DNA of 64,000 bases, taken from contig JADKKE010000009.1 of the NCBI GenBank assembly GCA_016720655.1, positions 1 to 64,000 on the forward strand. The letters run 5' to 3'. Source of the stretch: Bacteroidota bacterium (GTDB taxonomy: Bacteria; Bacteroidota; Bacteroidia; AKYH767-A; 2013-40CM-41-45). Of the stretch, positions 19,687 to 29,166 are shown one piece after another. The notes beneath the pieces were generated by a model. It was not told the origin of the DNA, ran no database searches, and was given only the letters and a program-made list of their open reading frames with translations. Position 1 is the stretch's first letter. Every line of letters begins with the position of its first letter. Position numbers and translations under genes: made by a program.

Positions 19687-19798
19687 CATTTTCAAAGGGC
19701 TCATTGCAGGTTACGGGGCCAATAAATTAGGTGGTGGTTGTTTGGGTACAATTGTAGTGTTCGTACTGATATGGATGCTACTCGGGTATTGTAAATAA
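19679..19798 (+). CDS. 39-aa membrane protein ending the YtxH operon
   Basis: Begins MNNIFKGLIAGYGANKLGG, then one hydrophobic helix (LGTIVVFVLIWMLLGYC). Start ATG 19679 overlaps the stop of the preceding gene; a longer frame from 19550 is only the out-of-frame shadow of that gene. The stop codon TAA forms part of the 4-bp duplication flanking the MITE that follows directly. A small envelope-stress membrane protein is likely but untested. Confidence 0.65.
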   Translation: MNNIFKGLIAGYGANKLGGGCLGTIVVFVLIWMLLGYCK

Positions 19799-19996
19799 AG
19801 GGCACCTCTAATAACCTCTTCCGGGTGCTGTTAATTTTTTCACAATTTCTATCAATAGCTTGCGTTGCTTGATCTTTATTTTGCAATGATCATTGTTCAT
19901 CTTCTGATACTTAGTTGAAGGTTCATCCTTCCTCACGCCTTTCCTTTCAAAAATATCTCAAAGCACATCAGCCGGAAAAGGTAATTAGATTGCCCT
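19799..19996 (+). mobile_element. MITE-like element, copy 1 (198 bp) with ATAA target duplication
   Basis: Ends are AGGGCACCTCTAATAACCTC and the reverse complement of AGGGCAATCTAATTACCT, imperfect ~30-bp terminal inverted repeats. ATAA flanks both sides (19795-19798 and 19997-20000), consistent with a 4-bp target duplication. About 200 bp with no coding capacity. A full inverted copy lies at 22160-22359, an internally deleted copy at 21913-22036 and a half copy at 35269-35386. No transposase is in the window; the parent IS is unknown. Confidence 0.75.
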
Positions 19997-20145
19997 ATAA
20001 TAAAACCGTCCAGGGATATAAGTCTGCAAATTTTTCAATCTCAGGAATGAAGGAAACCTTTCCAAGCTGACAGTGAAAGTTCAAAACAATCTCCTCATCC
20101 TAAATTCCGGAAGTCAGAATTCAAGGGTTCAAATAAAATACTTCA

Positions 20146-21054
20146 TTAGATCTGGAGACGTATTCCTGCTGACCAGTAGAATCCATTGTGAAGATCCTCT
20201 TCATAGGTATCCTGATCAGAAATTATCAAAGATGGATTAACCGGAAATGTCCAGGTATAAAGCATGAAGTAACGGATATTTTTTACCTGATAACTTACGT
20301 TTAGTCCGGCCTCATAATCAAGAATTCCAAATTGATTCGACTCTTCAATCTTAAGAACCGGTAATGCAACCGGATTCTGTGAGTGGCCATTTACACCTGT
20401 TCCCATCACTGTGCCGGTTTGACGACTGCGGTTGGTATAATATTCACTAAATACTTCCCGCGAACCAGCATTGGCATAGAACGAAGGTGTAATTCGCATT
20501 TTCCTGTGCAGTGCCCTGAAGGTCTTGTTAATTTCGAGCCCAAGGAATACATCAGTATTTTCACTGAAACCCAGACTTGCATCAGCAAACAGGGTGAAAA
20601 TTTTAAAATCGTATCCTGCGAAGGCATTCAGCGAAGTATTCAATTCAGAAGTCACTACATAGCTACTTTTGTTAAAAATAAACTCTTTGATAGATATACC
20701 TGTTGCGAACTTTTTAGAAAAATACTCATATCCGCCTGCAACTGTATACAAATCAACCCGGCTTTCTTCATTTGAAATCAGATAATAGACAGAACTGTTC
20801 AAAAAGAAACCGGACTTATGATAATAGCCTGCAGAAAAGGAAAGATAAGGAGCCTTTGCAGAATCAGCTCTTCCCATCGAATAATAATCACTTGTATACC
20901 GCAAACTAAGTATGCCTTCAGATTTGACTACGGTACTATCTGTAAACCGATTTTGATTGTCCTGCGAATACATTTTTTCAGGATACAATTGGGACAGACC
21001 AATCATGATATAAAGAAAAACCCGAACGAAGAGAATTGATGGCTTATGTTTCAT
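20146..21054 (-). CDS. Outer-membrane beta-barrel-like protein
   Basis: About 302 aa from ATG 21054 (MKHKPSILFVRVFLYIMIGL signal region ending MYSQD); an in-frame ATG at 21078 is also possible. The mature part alternates aromatic beta strands (LSFSAGYYHKSGFFLNSSVY, FALFADASLGFSE-like strands, EAGLNVSYQVKNIRYFMLYT) and ends FYWSAGIRLQI, a terminal-strand pattern typical of outer-membrane barrels. Likely co-transcribed with the DUF6799-like gene 77-100 bp upstream. Family not identified. Confidence 0.7.
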   Translation of the reverse strand: MKHKPSILFVRVFLYIMIGLSQLYPEKMYSQDNQNRFTDSTVVKSEGILSLRYTSDYYSMGRADSAKAPYLSFSAGYYHKSGFFLNSSVYYLISNEESRVDLYTVAGGYEYFSKKFATGISIKEFIFNKSSYVVTSELNTSLNAFAGYDFKIFTLFADASLGFSENTDVFLGLEINKTFRALHRKMRITPSFYANAGSREVFSEYYTNRSRQTGTVMGTGVNGHSQNPVALPVLKIEESNQFGILDYEAGLNVSYQVKNIRYFMLYTWTFPVNPSLIISDQDTYEEDLHNGFYWSAGIRLQI

Positions 21055-21155
21055 TGTTCCTCCCACCTGTTCATTCATAAGTAAATAAATAAACCAAGAA
21101 GTAAATCAGACTCCCGATATTCGCAGAGTCTGATTTACCATTCATTCAAATTGAA

Positions 21156-21797
21156 TTATTTCTGTTTTGGATTGCGGTTTTCTTGTGTGTTATTTTCACG
21201 GATTTTATCTCTTTCCATCCGGTCCATATTTCGCTTCTCCATCCTATCTCTGAAACGATCCTGTGAATCATATCGATTCCCTTGCATATCCATGCATTCG
21301 CCGTCTCTCAATTGAAGCCTCTTGCCATCCCTGATTTGCAAATTTCCATCAGGATAAAGAATTGAACCATTTTGTAAAACATACTTGTCCTTCAATTGAG
21401 TTTTCTCCTTATTCTTCATTTGATACATTTGTCCGTTCTGCACTACGAAGTGATCCTCATTCATCGCTTGCTGCCTGCTTTGCATACGCGCATTAAATTC
21501 ATTCTGAGATTTATAACGGTTTCCGTCTAAATCCAGGCACTCACCGTCACGCAATCTTTGCTGCTTTTGATTTTGAACCTGAAAACTGCCATCCGGATTC
21601 ACCATTGTTCCATTTTGCAGTCTCATTTGCTCCTTCAACTGCTTTTGATCCTGATCTTTGATCAGATACATACTACCATCCCTTAGCATCAAATGTTCTT
21701 GAATCCGGGTCTGGTCACGATCCTGTACTTTGTCCTGAGCATTGGAATATCCAACAGCTAAAAAAAGGCCAATTAAAAATAAAATGTTCTTTTTCAT
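21156..21797 (-). CDS. DUF6799-like repeat protein, exported
   Basis: About 213 aa from ATG 21797 (MKKNILFLIGLFLAVGYSNA signal peptide). The mature part carries two copies of a ~85-residue module: M-RDGSMYLIKDQDQ..L / LQNGTMVNPDGSFQV / RLRDGECLDLDGN and then VVQNGQMYQMKNK / LQNGSILYPDGNLQI / LRDGECMDMQGN. This pattern matches the DUF6799 family. Very rich in Q, R, D and N with a charged tail of RMERDKIRENN type. Role unknown; its position within the stress-gene block suggests the periplasm or envelope. Gap to the next gene downstream is ~100 bp. Confidence 0.75.
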   Translation of the reverse strand: MKKNILFLIGLFLAVGYSNAQDKVQDRDQTRIQEHLMLRDGSMYLIKDQDQKQLKEQMRLQNGTMVNPDGSFQVQNQKQQRLRDGECLDLDGNRYKSQNEFNARMQSRQQAMNEDHFVVQNGQMYQMKNKEKTQLKDKYVLQNGSILYPDGNLQIRDGKRLQLRDGECMDMQGNRYDSQDRFRDRMEKRNMDRMERDKIRENNTQENRNPKQK

Positions 21798-21912
21798 AAT
21801 TCTGTTTTTTAATGTGAATTCGAGTACAAAACTATACGTCAATGCGAAAACTCTGCGTGATAATCATCACCATTCATAGTAGATATTTACCTTATATCAT
21901 ATTTATCATATA

Positions 21913-22036
21913 AGGACCCCTCTAATAACTTCGTTGTTCCTCTGGCTTATACTTAAATACTGCATCACCCGTACTCACGCCTTGTCTTACAAAATTCCTC
22001 AAACCATATCAGCCCTAAAAGGAAATTAGAAGTGCA
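21913..22036 (+). mobile_element. Internally deleted MITE copy
   Basis: Left end AGGACCCCTCTAATAACTTC and right part (ACTCACGCCTTGTC ... AAAAGGAAATTAGAAGTGC) match copy 1, but the middle ~75 bp is missing. More diverged than the copies at 19799 and 22160, so an older insertion. Confidence 0.6.
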
Positions 22037-22039
22037 CAC

Positions 22040-22096
22040 TATAGTACACTGGAGAATGAAAATATTTTTCAGAAATAAATTGTGATGATACAAAGA
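22040..22096 (+). pseudogene. Remnant of a T9SS CTD gene end (A)
   Basis: Conceptual translation YSTLENENIFQK-stop-IVMIQR matches the last ~19 residues of the CTD at 31010-31070 (LTLESEREIIFQK, IVVIQR). It abuts the deleted MITE. No upstream coding frame remains. Confidence 0.5.
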
Positions 22097-22159
22097 GTAT
22101 CTACCGAAAGAGAAGGATTCGGAGTTGAACGAACTTTGATTTGTCAATTAGAAATCTTC

Positions 22160-22359
22160 AGGGCAATCTAATAACCTATTCTGGGTGATGTGCTTTGATA
22201 TTTTTTTGCAAGACGAGGCGTGAGGATGGACGATACTGAATCTAAGTATCAGAAGACGAACGACGAAGTATTGCAAAAAAAGATCAAGCCTCGAAAGCTA
22301 TTGATAGAAATTGTGAACTAAATAAATACCACCCGGAAGAGGTTATTAGTGGTGCCCTT
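22160..22359 (-). mobile_element. MITE-like element, copy 2 (200 bp), inverted relative to copy 1
   Basis: The reverse complement runs AGGGCACCACTAATAACCTC ... ACCCAGAATAGGTTATTAG and aligns with copy 1 along its whole length, sharing the internal CACAATTTCTATCAATAGCT and TCTTCTGATACTTAG. Flanks (CTTC / TAAT) show no target duplication. Confidence 0.75.
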
Positions 22360-22361
22360 AA

Positions 22362-22417
22362 TTACAATGGAAAGTAAGGGTGAAGTTATTACTCAGAAAT
22401 AAATTGTCGCTATTCAG
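22362..22417 (+). pseudogene. Remnant of a T9SS CTD gene end (B)
   Basis: ITMESKGEVITQK-stop-IVAIQDD. It shares with remnant A the sequence CAGAAATAAATTGT, including the same TAA, so A and B probably descend from one already broken copy. It begins 3 bp from the MITE end. Confidence 0.5.
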
Positions 22418-22601
22418 GATGATTAACCAGAAGCAAAGGAAGCGGAGCAGGAGGATGATTGATTTATCAAACAGACATGTTCTTTCAATTTAATTCAAAT
22501 GAAAAATAAATCCTATGCCATTTGCCATTCAAAATATTTTATAAAAATTCAGTGACAATAATCTTCGAAATCGGTCCGGATAATTTACTTGTATCATCAA
22601 T

Positions 22602-22634
22602 AAAAAAGCCGCTCCCTGAACAGGAAGCGGCTTT
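22602..22634 (-). terminator. Rho-independent terminator
   Basis: On the minus strand GCCGCTTCCTG / CAGGGAGCGGC (11 bp with one G-U pair) is followed by TTTTTT. It lies 18 bp after the stop of the tail-fibre-like gene on that strand. Confidence 0.88.
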
Positions 22635-22652
22635 CGTAATCAAAGTGAACTC

Positions 22653-24406
22653 TTATTTGTTTTTCAATTTAGGATCATCCATTGGGTTGCGGACAAGCTT
22701 TACCGGCGCACCTTTCTCCAGGTAAGAAGGTTTGTGAGCTGCCTGATCCATCGTCTTTCCATACAATTCAGGAACAAGATAAGTACCTTTCTCACTTTCG
22801 GGTTTATCAACTACATCTTTGATCCTGTATTTATTGGCCAGCGGATCCTGGCGAACACCGGTAACCATCCAGCTTACTTCTACATTTGGTTTGTCGGTAC
22901 GAATTGTAAACTGGTTGTTTCGGATTTTTTCTCCAACAATGGCCTGAGCAAATTCATTGATACATGTTAACTGGTATCGGAAATCTTTGTTCAAAGACTG
23001 AAAATATTCCGGCAGCAGTACAATTGCATTCCCTTGAGCATCTGTAGTCACATTACCGCTGTAAACATTCATCATTTCATTACTTTCAACTGAAGAATGG
23101 AACAAATATTTGTTTTCCGGATCGAGGGGATAATCAATCTTGAAGGCTTTGATTCCTGAACTGGCAGTTGTAGCATATAAGTTTCCAAGAAAGTAGCCCG
23201 CATAATCGCTAGCTGTACTAGCCATCGTATATCCAAAAACACCTATCTGGTCAGTCCCGGAAAGTACATCGCCCTCCAAACCATGACCATTGCTTCCTCC
23301 CACCGGATCGGCAATTCCAAGAACTGCTGCGGCTGAATTCGGATCATCAGAGACACCCAGTACTCCCCAGTTGCGGGCATTCGTACCTGTTGCACCACGG
23401 GCATAACCGAAAATTCCGGTATTGTATTTACTGCCACCGCTGGTAGCCTGCCCAACAACTCCATAACTGATACCGTTGGTTGTGCTGTTCACCTGGCCAA
23501 AGCCAAGAACACCTACATTTTCCAGAAATGAACTTCCATAATAGGAAGTGATTCCTGTACCGCTACCAGTACCAGAGCCAATCACACCAACCTGATCACT
23601 ATATCCAAACACACCATAATTGCTTCCTGTACCTCCAAAAGCGCTTCCGTAAACTCCATGATAATACTGAGAACCGGTTGGGGCAACGACACCTGAAACA
23701 CCATGGTATCCTCCGCGGAATTCACCGCCGGTACCATAAAGTCATCCACCGTATTTTATCCATAGATTGCATATGCATCATTATAACTTCCGGAAGCTTG
23801 TGTAGCTTTGGATTGAATAATTCCGGTATTGGATGTTGGTGATGAATGATCTACTTCCAGCCTGTGAGTCGGTGTTGACGTACCAATCCCAACATTTCCA
23901 CCAGTATTCGAATTCCAAATATCGATTGAATTGGTTGACCAGCGGTTATCAAGTGACATCGCTGAAGTCAATGAATAAAAACTATAAGGAACACTCAGAA
24001 GTTGGGATGTTCCCATATCGATCCATGAAGTTCCACCATTGGGATCGAATTCAACCTGGAGATAATGGTCAGCCGATGTCCATGTAATTGCACCCCAGCT
24101 ACCGGAAGTTACAGCACCCGCTCCGATAGCGGTAGAGAAAAGTCCGAAAGCATTTGTTGTCAAGGATTGCGTTTCCTGGTATTCGATAGTTCCGGACGCC
24201 CCAGTAGCACGGATGGAAAACCGAACACTGATGGGCTGTGAAAGAAGCAAGGTCCCTCCTGCATCGCGGGCAACTGCCTGGTAATTCATTTTTTCAGGAG
24301 TCATAAATCCTCCTCTCATTTGAGCAAATAAACCGGAGCTGAAAAGAATGAATACAACACAATTTATCAAGCTAAAAATGAATATTGATTTTTTATTGAA
24401 TTTCAT
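22653..24406 (-). pseudogene. Tail-fibre-like secreted protein, frame broken near 23745
   Basis: N-terminal part (23756-24406, 216 aa): signal peptide ending GLFAQ, then a module with MNYQAVARDAGGTLL, RFSIRATGASG and WIDMGTSQLLSVPYSFY, and a 'GNVGIGTSTPTHRLEV' segment. C-terminal part (22653-23612 plus in-frame residues back to ~23735): repeated GVxGxxxG blocks (GVVGQATSGGSKYNTGIFGY), then an Ig-like stalk. Joining needs 1-2 small indels in 23735-23755. The N-terminal module is shared with the gene at 45716-48495. No canonical CTD; ends PKLKNK. Followed by a strong terminator; upstream neighbour 24447-24962 is likely in the same transcript (40-bp gap). Confidence 0.75.
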
Positions 24407-24446
24407 GATCTTGATTTATTAAAGGTGTGTTAGAATTAAGTTTATT

Positions 24447-24962
24447 TCAATGAACAAGCTGGAGTCGTTCAGTCTTGCGAATTACTTCTTTTCCCGATTC
24501 ATCAAAAACACTTAGCTGGGCCATGTATACTCCATTGCTCAAGGCTGATAAATCGAGAAGATGGCGCCCGGCAACGCCGACAGAAAGAATTGGGTTCGTC
24601 CAAACCGGTTGTCCGATAATATCCATAACACGAACGGATACCTTTGTTGTATGCGAAGCTTTTATTTCCAAATAAAAATGTCCGTTTCCGGGATTCGGAA
24701 AAACTTCTATTGAATATCCGCTATTCATTATTTCCGGAACCCGCACAAATCCATCCTCAGCTTGCTGGAATCCCTGCGTTAATATTGCAGAACCTGAAGT
24801 AAATGTTTCAACCATGCTTGATTCACCGGTTGTCTGCGAAAGAGAATACCCACCATTACTACTAAAACTACCTCCCGGTGAAACAACCGAAGGAGAAAGT
24901 GACTGTGCACAAGTTGCATGCGTAATCGCAAGTAACACAGGCCAAAGAAAGATGTTTTTCAT
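24447..24962 (-). CDS. Small T9SS type A sorting-domain protein
   Basis: 171 aa: signal peptide (MKNIFLWPVLLAITHATCAQ), a short N-terminal module (VVSPGGSFSSNGGYSLSQTT, then LTQGFQQ) found at the start of many small CTD proteins of this phylum, then a complete T9SS type A CTD (IEVFPNPGNGHFYLEI, ALSNGVYMAQLS). Almost nothing but export signals. Probably the first gene of the transcript that includes the tail-fibre-like gene. Confidence 0.85.
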   Translation of the reverse strand: MKNIFLWPVLLAITHATCAQSLSPSVVSPGGSFSSNGGYSLSQTTGESSMVETFTSGSAILTQGFQQAEDGFVRVPEIMNSGYSIEVFPNPGNGHFYLEIKASHTTKVSVRVMDIIGQPVWTNPILSVGVAGRHLLDLSALSNGVYMAQLSVFDESGKEVIRKTERLQLVH

Positions 24963-25158
24963 GGTTGACTGAATAAGAATAATCGCAAATTAAATTCTAC
25001 TAAATGTATGAAATAAAATTGAATTCAAACTAAAGAAAAAATCATTCTACAAGGAACAGCTTCTTAATATCCGGCATCGAAAAATTCAGTCTTGCTATAC
25101 TTTACCCTGGTTAAGAGTGAAATCTGCTCAAGAAACAGGACCTGGTTTTTCAAATTTT

Positions 25159-27232
25159 TTACTCCTTTACAAATTTTCCGATCCTATCATTTAGCTTTAG
25201 AAAATAAATTCCACTTGCCAATCCGGAAATATCTATTCTCGATTTCTCGCCTGTTATTCTCTTTATTAAGAGACCTGTAGAAGTATAAAGCAGTAAGTCT
25301 ACCCTGGCAGATTGTTCCGGAATTTTTAATTGAAGAATTTTTGAAGCAGGATTCGGATAAACAACAATCTTGTTATCGTACTGGTCGTGTTCAGGAATTC
25401 CTACACTCAAATTACTCGTATCTCCGTACAATAGGATTGATCCCCATTCGCCGCAGATGTAAACACGATTTGTGTCTGTCATCCACAATCCATTGATACT
25501 GTATCCGAAAGGCAAATCAGTATTCTCCCAGGTATTGCCGCCGTCTCTTGTGCGGAATAATTTACAATTGTAGTTTACCGTTCCGCCACCGGCAAAGCCA
25601 TTCCATTCATCATAAAAATGAAATGCACTTGCAGGTGAAAAACAGAACGCATTCTGTATCGTCCAGGTTTGTCCTGCATCGGTTGTTTTCATGATGTCAC
25701 CATAGTCGGAAGTAGCCCAACCTGTATCCGGATTCAGAAACTGAAGTTTGACGATACTGTTCACTGAAGGAAGATTTGGAATGGTATTCCATGTGCTTCC
25801 GCCATCAGTTGTCTTATAGATTCTGTTTGCCCAGCTTCCGATGTACCCTGTAAATGCATCCGTGAAAACAATATCATATGCTCTGCTTGTGAAAGACGGT
25901 AGTGTTTCCGGAACCCATGTAGTTCCGCCATTAAGTGTTTTGAAAACTGTGCTGTTGGTACCACAGACCCAGCCTGTGTCTGAATTTAGAAAATAAACTG
26001 ATAACAAGTCATTGTTGCCTCCGGCATTTACATTTGTAAAAGAAAGTCCACCATCAGTTGTTTTGATCACCGATCCTGTTTCACCAACAATATATCCCAG
26101 ATTTGTATTCAAAAAAAACAAATCGTTAAGGTCATATGTTGTAGAAGTTGGAAGGTAAGACCAGGTTTGCCCACCATCTGTGGTCTTTTGCATTTTTCCA
26201 TGCTCGCCAACACAATATCCTGTACTTGCATTTGTAAACTGAATATTTTTAAAATGGTAAAAATTATTTTCTGCAGCGATATCTGTCCAGCTATTCCCAC
26301 CGTCAATAGTTTTTTGAATATTTCCATGAGTCCCGGAAATAAACCCATGCTGTGCATCTGAAAATGCAATCGTGGTATTGTAATGATAAGTCTGATTTTC
26401 AGTTTGCCAGCTTTGTCCGCCATTCGATGTATGATAATAAAATGCAGTCGACAAAGCATGGCCATTCAAAGAATCAACAAAACAAACAGAATTCACCGGA
26501 GAAGTTCCTCCTCCATTCAATTGCCTTGTCCATGTATCACCACTATTGTCAGTACGGAAGATTTGTTCAAAATCAGTAGTACACCAGCCAGTACGGCCAT
26601 TGAGAAAAAACAGAGAATTGATAGCATTGCTGGTTATTGGCGGCTTCGAAGTCCAGCTATTTCCACCATCGAAAGTACGATAGGAAACCACTTTCACCGC
26701 AAACATATCCGGTATCAGAATCCATCATGACAATCGAAAGTGCATGTTCCGTTGCAGTAAATGAGACATTGTCCCTTGACAATCCACCTGTATACGTACG
26801 AAAAACATTTCCACTATCTCCGACAACCCAACCGGTATCCGCGCTGATAAAATCTACGTCAGAAAAATTAGCATCAAAAGGAACACTCAACGTATCCCAT
26901 GTATTTCCGCCATCATTAGTCTTTAATAAAACTCCCTTTTCATAGTAATACATATTTCCATTACCGCAAGCATATCCAGTATTGTAATCCGTAAAATCAA
27001 CTCCGGTTAAATGCAAAAGCGTATTCGTCCATACGAATTTCCAAGTACTCCCACCATCGTTAGTACGAATAAAACTACCTGTCAGTCCAACAGCTACAAC
27101 ACTATTACTATCGAGCATTTGCATGTCGTCATAGTCGTAACTTGTGGGAAGCTGACTTTGCCATTGCATGGGAATTTGAGCTACGACAGAAGTACCGAAG
27201 ATTAAAATAAAGAAAAGAGGAAGCTTATTCAT
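25159..27232 (-). pseudogene. YCF48/BNR-repeat T9SS surface protein, one frameshift
   Basis: About 690 aa when joined. Signal peptide (MNKLPLFFILIFGTSVVAQ), then at least ten YCF48/BNR-like propeller repeats with the signature 'D..TGYxxG..G...KTTDGG.TW' (STGYCVGEHGKMQKTTDGGQ, NTGWATSDYGDIMKTTD-type), ending in a T9SS CTD (VYPNPASKILQLKI, DISGLASGIYFLKL). A one-base indel at ~26670-26690 separates VCGESGFLSY from RTFDGGNSW. Both halves are well preserved. Confidence 0.82.
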
Positions 27233-27535
27233 GGTTTAAATTTGAAATGAAGATATGGAAATAAGGGCAATTTTCTAAAAACCATTTGTATGATTCTAAG
27301 ATTGCACTGAAAACAAATGGAGCCAGCCTTTGTACAAAAAAGTCAATTAAACTGATTGAAATACAAAGCAGAATCGAAGTATTTGCGATTTTGGATTTAT
27401 ATGATACATTTATACAAATTTACCTTGCGCACAATTTGATTTTGATTGGCTTAATCTTACAAAATTTTATTCAATTGTTTGCCTCTTAAAACTTTCGATT
27501 CAAAAAAATATTTATCAATCCTTAAAATAACATTT
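27233..27535. other. Divergent intergenic region
   Basis: 303 bp between divergent T9SS-cargo genes. No repeat copy or clear promoter was recognised. Confidence 0.35.
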
Positions 27536-29129
27536 ATGAAAACTATTTTTCGCATTTCATCCAAGACAATGATCATATTCGCTCTTCTTCTACTGAATCA
27601 ATTACATCTTCAAGCCGATGGTTCCTTTCAGAAAATCTATACATCAAACAAGATTCTCGATATCGCTCAAACAATTCCTTGCACTGGAAGTGGATATCTT
27701 TTGTGTGGAACCGCTATCGACTCATTGAATCCGTCCAATACCGACATCGTGCTCATCAAAACAGACAACCTGGGAACCGTTCTTTGGGCGAATACATACG
27801 GCACAAGCAATCGTGATGATGCTAAGTCTATCTGTTTAACTTCCGATGGAGGAATGGTTATCGCCGGAAGTACTGATAATAATGCCAACAGCCGCCTTGA
27901 CGATTTATTAATTCTTAAAACGGATTCTGCAGGACTGTTGGTATGGTCAAAAGGAATTGGAAGTTTTGGAAATGAAAGAAGTATATCGGTTGTTGAAACC
28001 GCAGATAGTGGTTTTGCCATCGGCGGAAATTATGATAATGCCAGTCCGGGTTCAAGCGATTTTTTTTCTTGTAAAACTCAATCGAAACGGCAACAAAGAA
28101 TGGTCCACATCGATTGCAAATCAGCGTGAGGAAATACTCGTATCCATGAGATCCTCAAGCGATGGTGGACTTGTTCTATTAGGACACATTGATCAACCGG
28201 ATGAATTATATCTCGTAAAAACAAATAATCAGGGAATTCCTGTATGGAGCAAGAATTATATCGGACTAGCTCCAAACCTTGCTTTGGATCTTCAACAGAC
28301 ACCGGATTTGGGTTATATTATTCTTTGTACTACAAGTAGTGCTTCCGAGCCAACCGTCATTAAAACTAATAATTTGGGTACACCTGAATGGGTAAAAATC
28401 TATAATACATCCATGGGTCGTTTTTACGGAACGCATGTTGAAATTGGTAATGACCGGAATTATATTCTTGCAGGTTTGGTTTCTCCTCCCATTGCTGGTC
28501 TGGAAATAGGTTTGCTTAAAATAGATTCACTTGGAAATACATTGTGGGGAACCAGCTATGGTAGTCCCTCAAATAATGTTGCGAATTCTGTCCAACAAGT
28601 TCAAGACAGCACATTTATTATTTCAAGCAACCTCCAGGGACTTGGATCAGGTGGGAACTATTTTATGAAAACAGAACTTGACGGTTTTAGCACATGCAAT
28701 TATACACCGCTCATTTTAAGTGATTCGTCTATAACTATGGCCGTTGACTCCTACGTGGTATGGATGACCCCTGGCGATGTTGAGTGGGTGCCAGCACTTC
28801 CCGTTCAAACAATCCAGGTCACAGAAAATATATTGTGCATCAACACTGGAATTAAGCAGACTGAAAATGCAGCTCCTGACTTTGAAATTTATCCGAATCC
28901 ATTTTCAAACGAATTCTCAGTCCGTTTTGCAAATAATGATGGAATGAAAAGAAATCTACGAATCCTGAATGTCTTGGGACAGGAACTGTATCAAAGTTCG
29001 ACAACAGAGTCATCGATTCTAATTTCATCAGTGAATTGGGCGCAAGGAATGTATCAATGCATCATCAGTGAAGAAAATTCAACAGTGCGCTCAAAGATGA
29101 TTGTATTATCTTGTCAAAATTGTGACTGA
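27536..29129 (+). pseudogene. T9SS propeller-like protein, frameshift in a T8 run
   Basis: Start ATG 27536 (MKTIFRISSKTMIIFALLLL signal region). Repeats of the type 'VLIKTDNLGTVLWANTYG', 'LLILKTDSAGLLVWSKGIG', 'LLKIDSLGNTLWGTSYG' are ~50-residue blades of the delta-60/SBBP kind. The C-terminal CTD reads IYPNPFSNEFSVRF ... VNWAQGMYQCIIS. The frame breaks in eight T's at 28060-28067; with seven T's the protein reads SSDFFLVKLNRNGNKEW and is continuous to 29129. Length ~530 aa. A homopolymer error is the simplest explanation. Confidence 0.82.
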
Positions 29130-29166
29130 CAGATTTTACATTCGCTGACATATATTTATGGTCGGT

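Noticed and set aside
19799..22359. Composite transposon bounded by inverted MITE copies
   Set aside because: No transposase, no outer target duplication at copy 2, and the enclosed genes look like ordinary residents.
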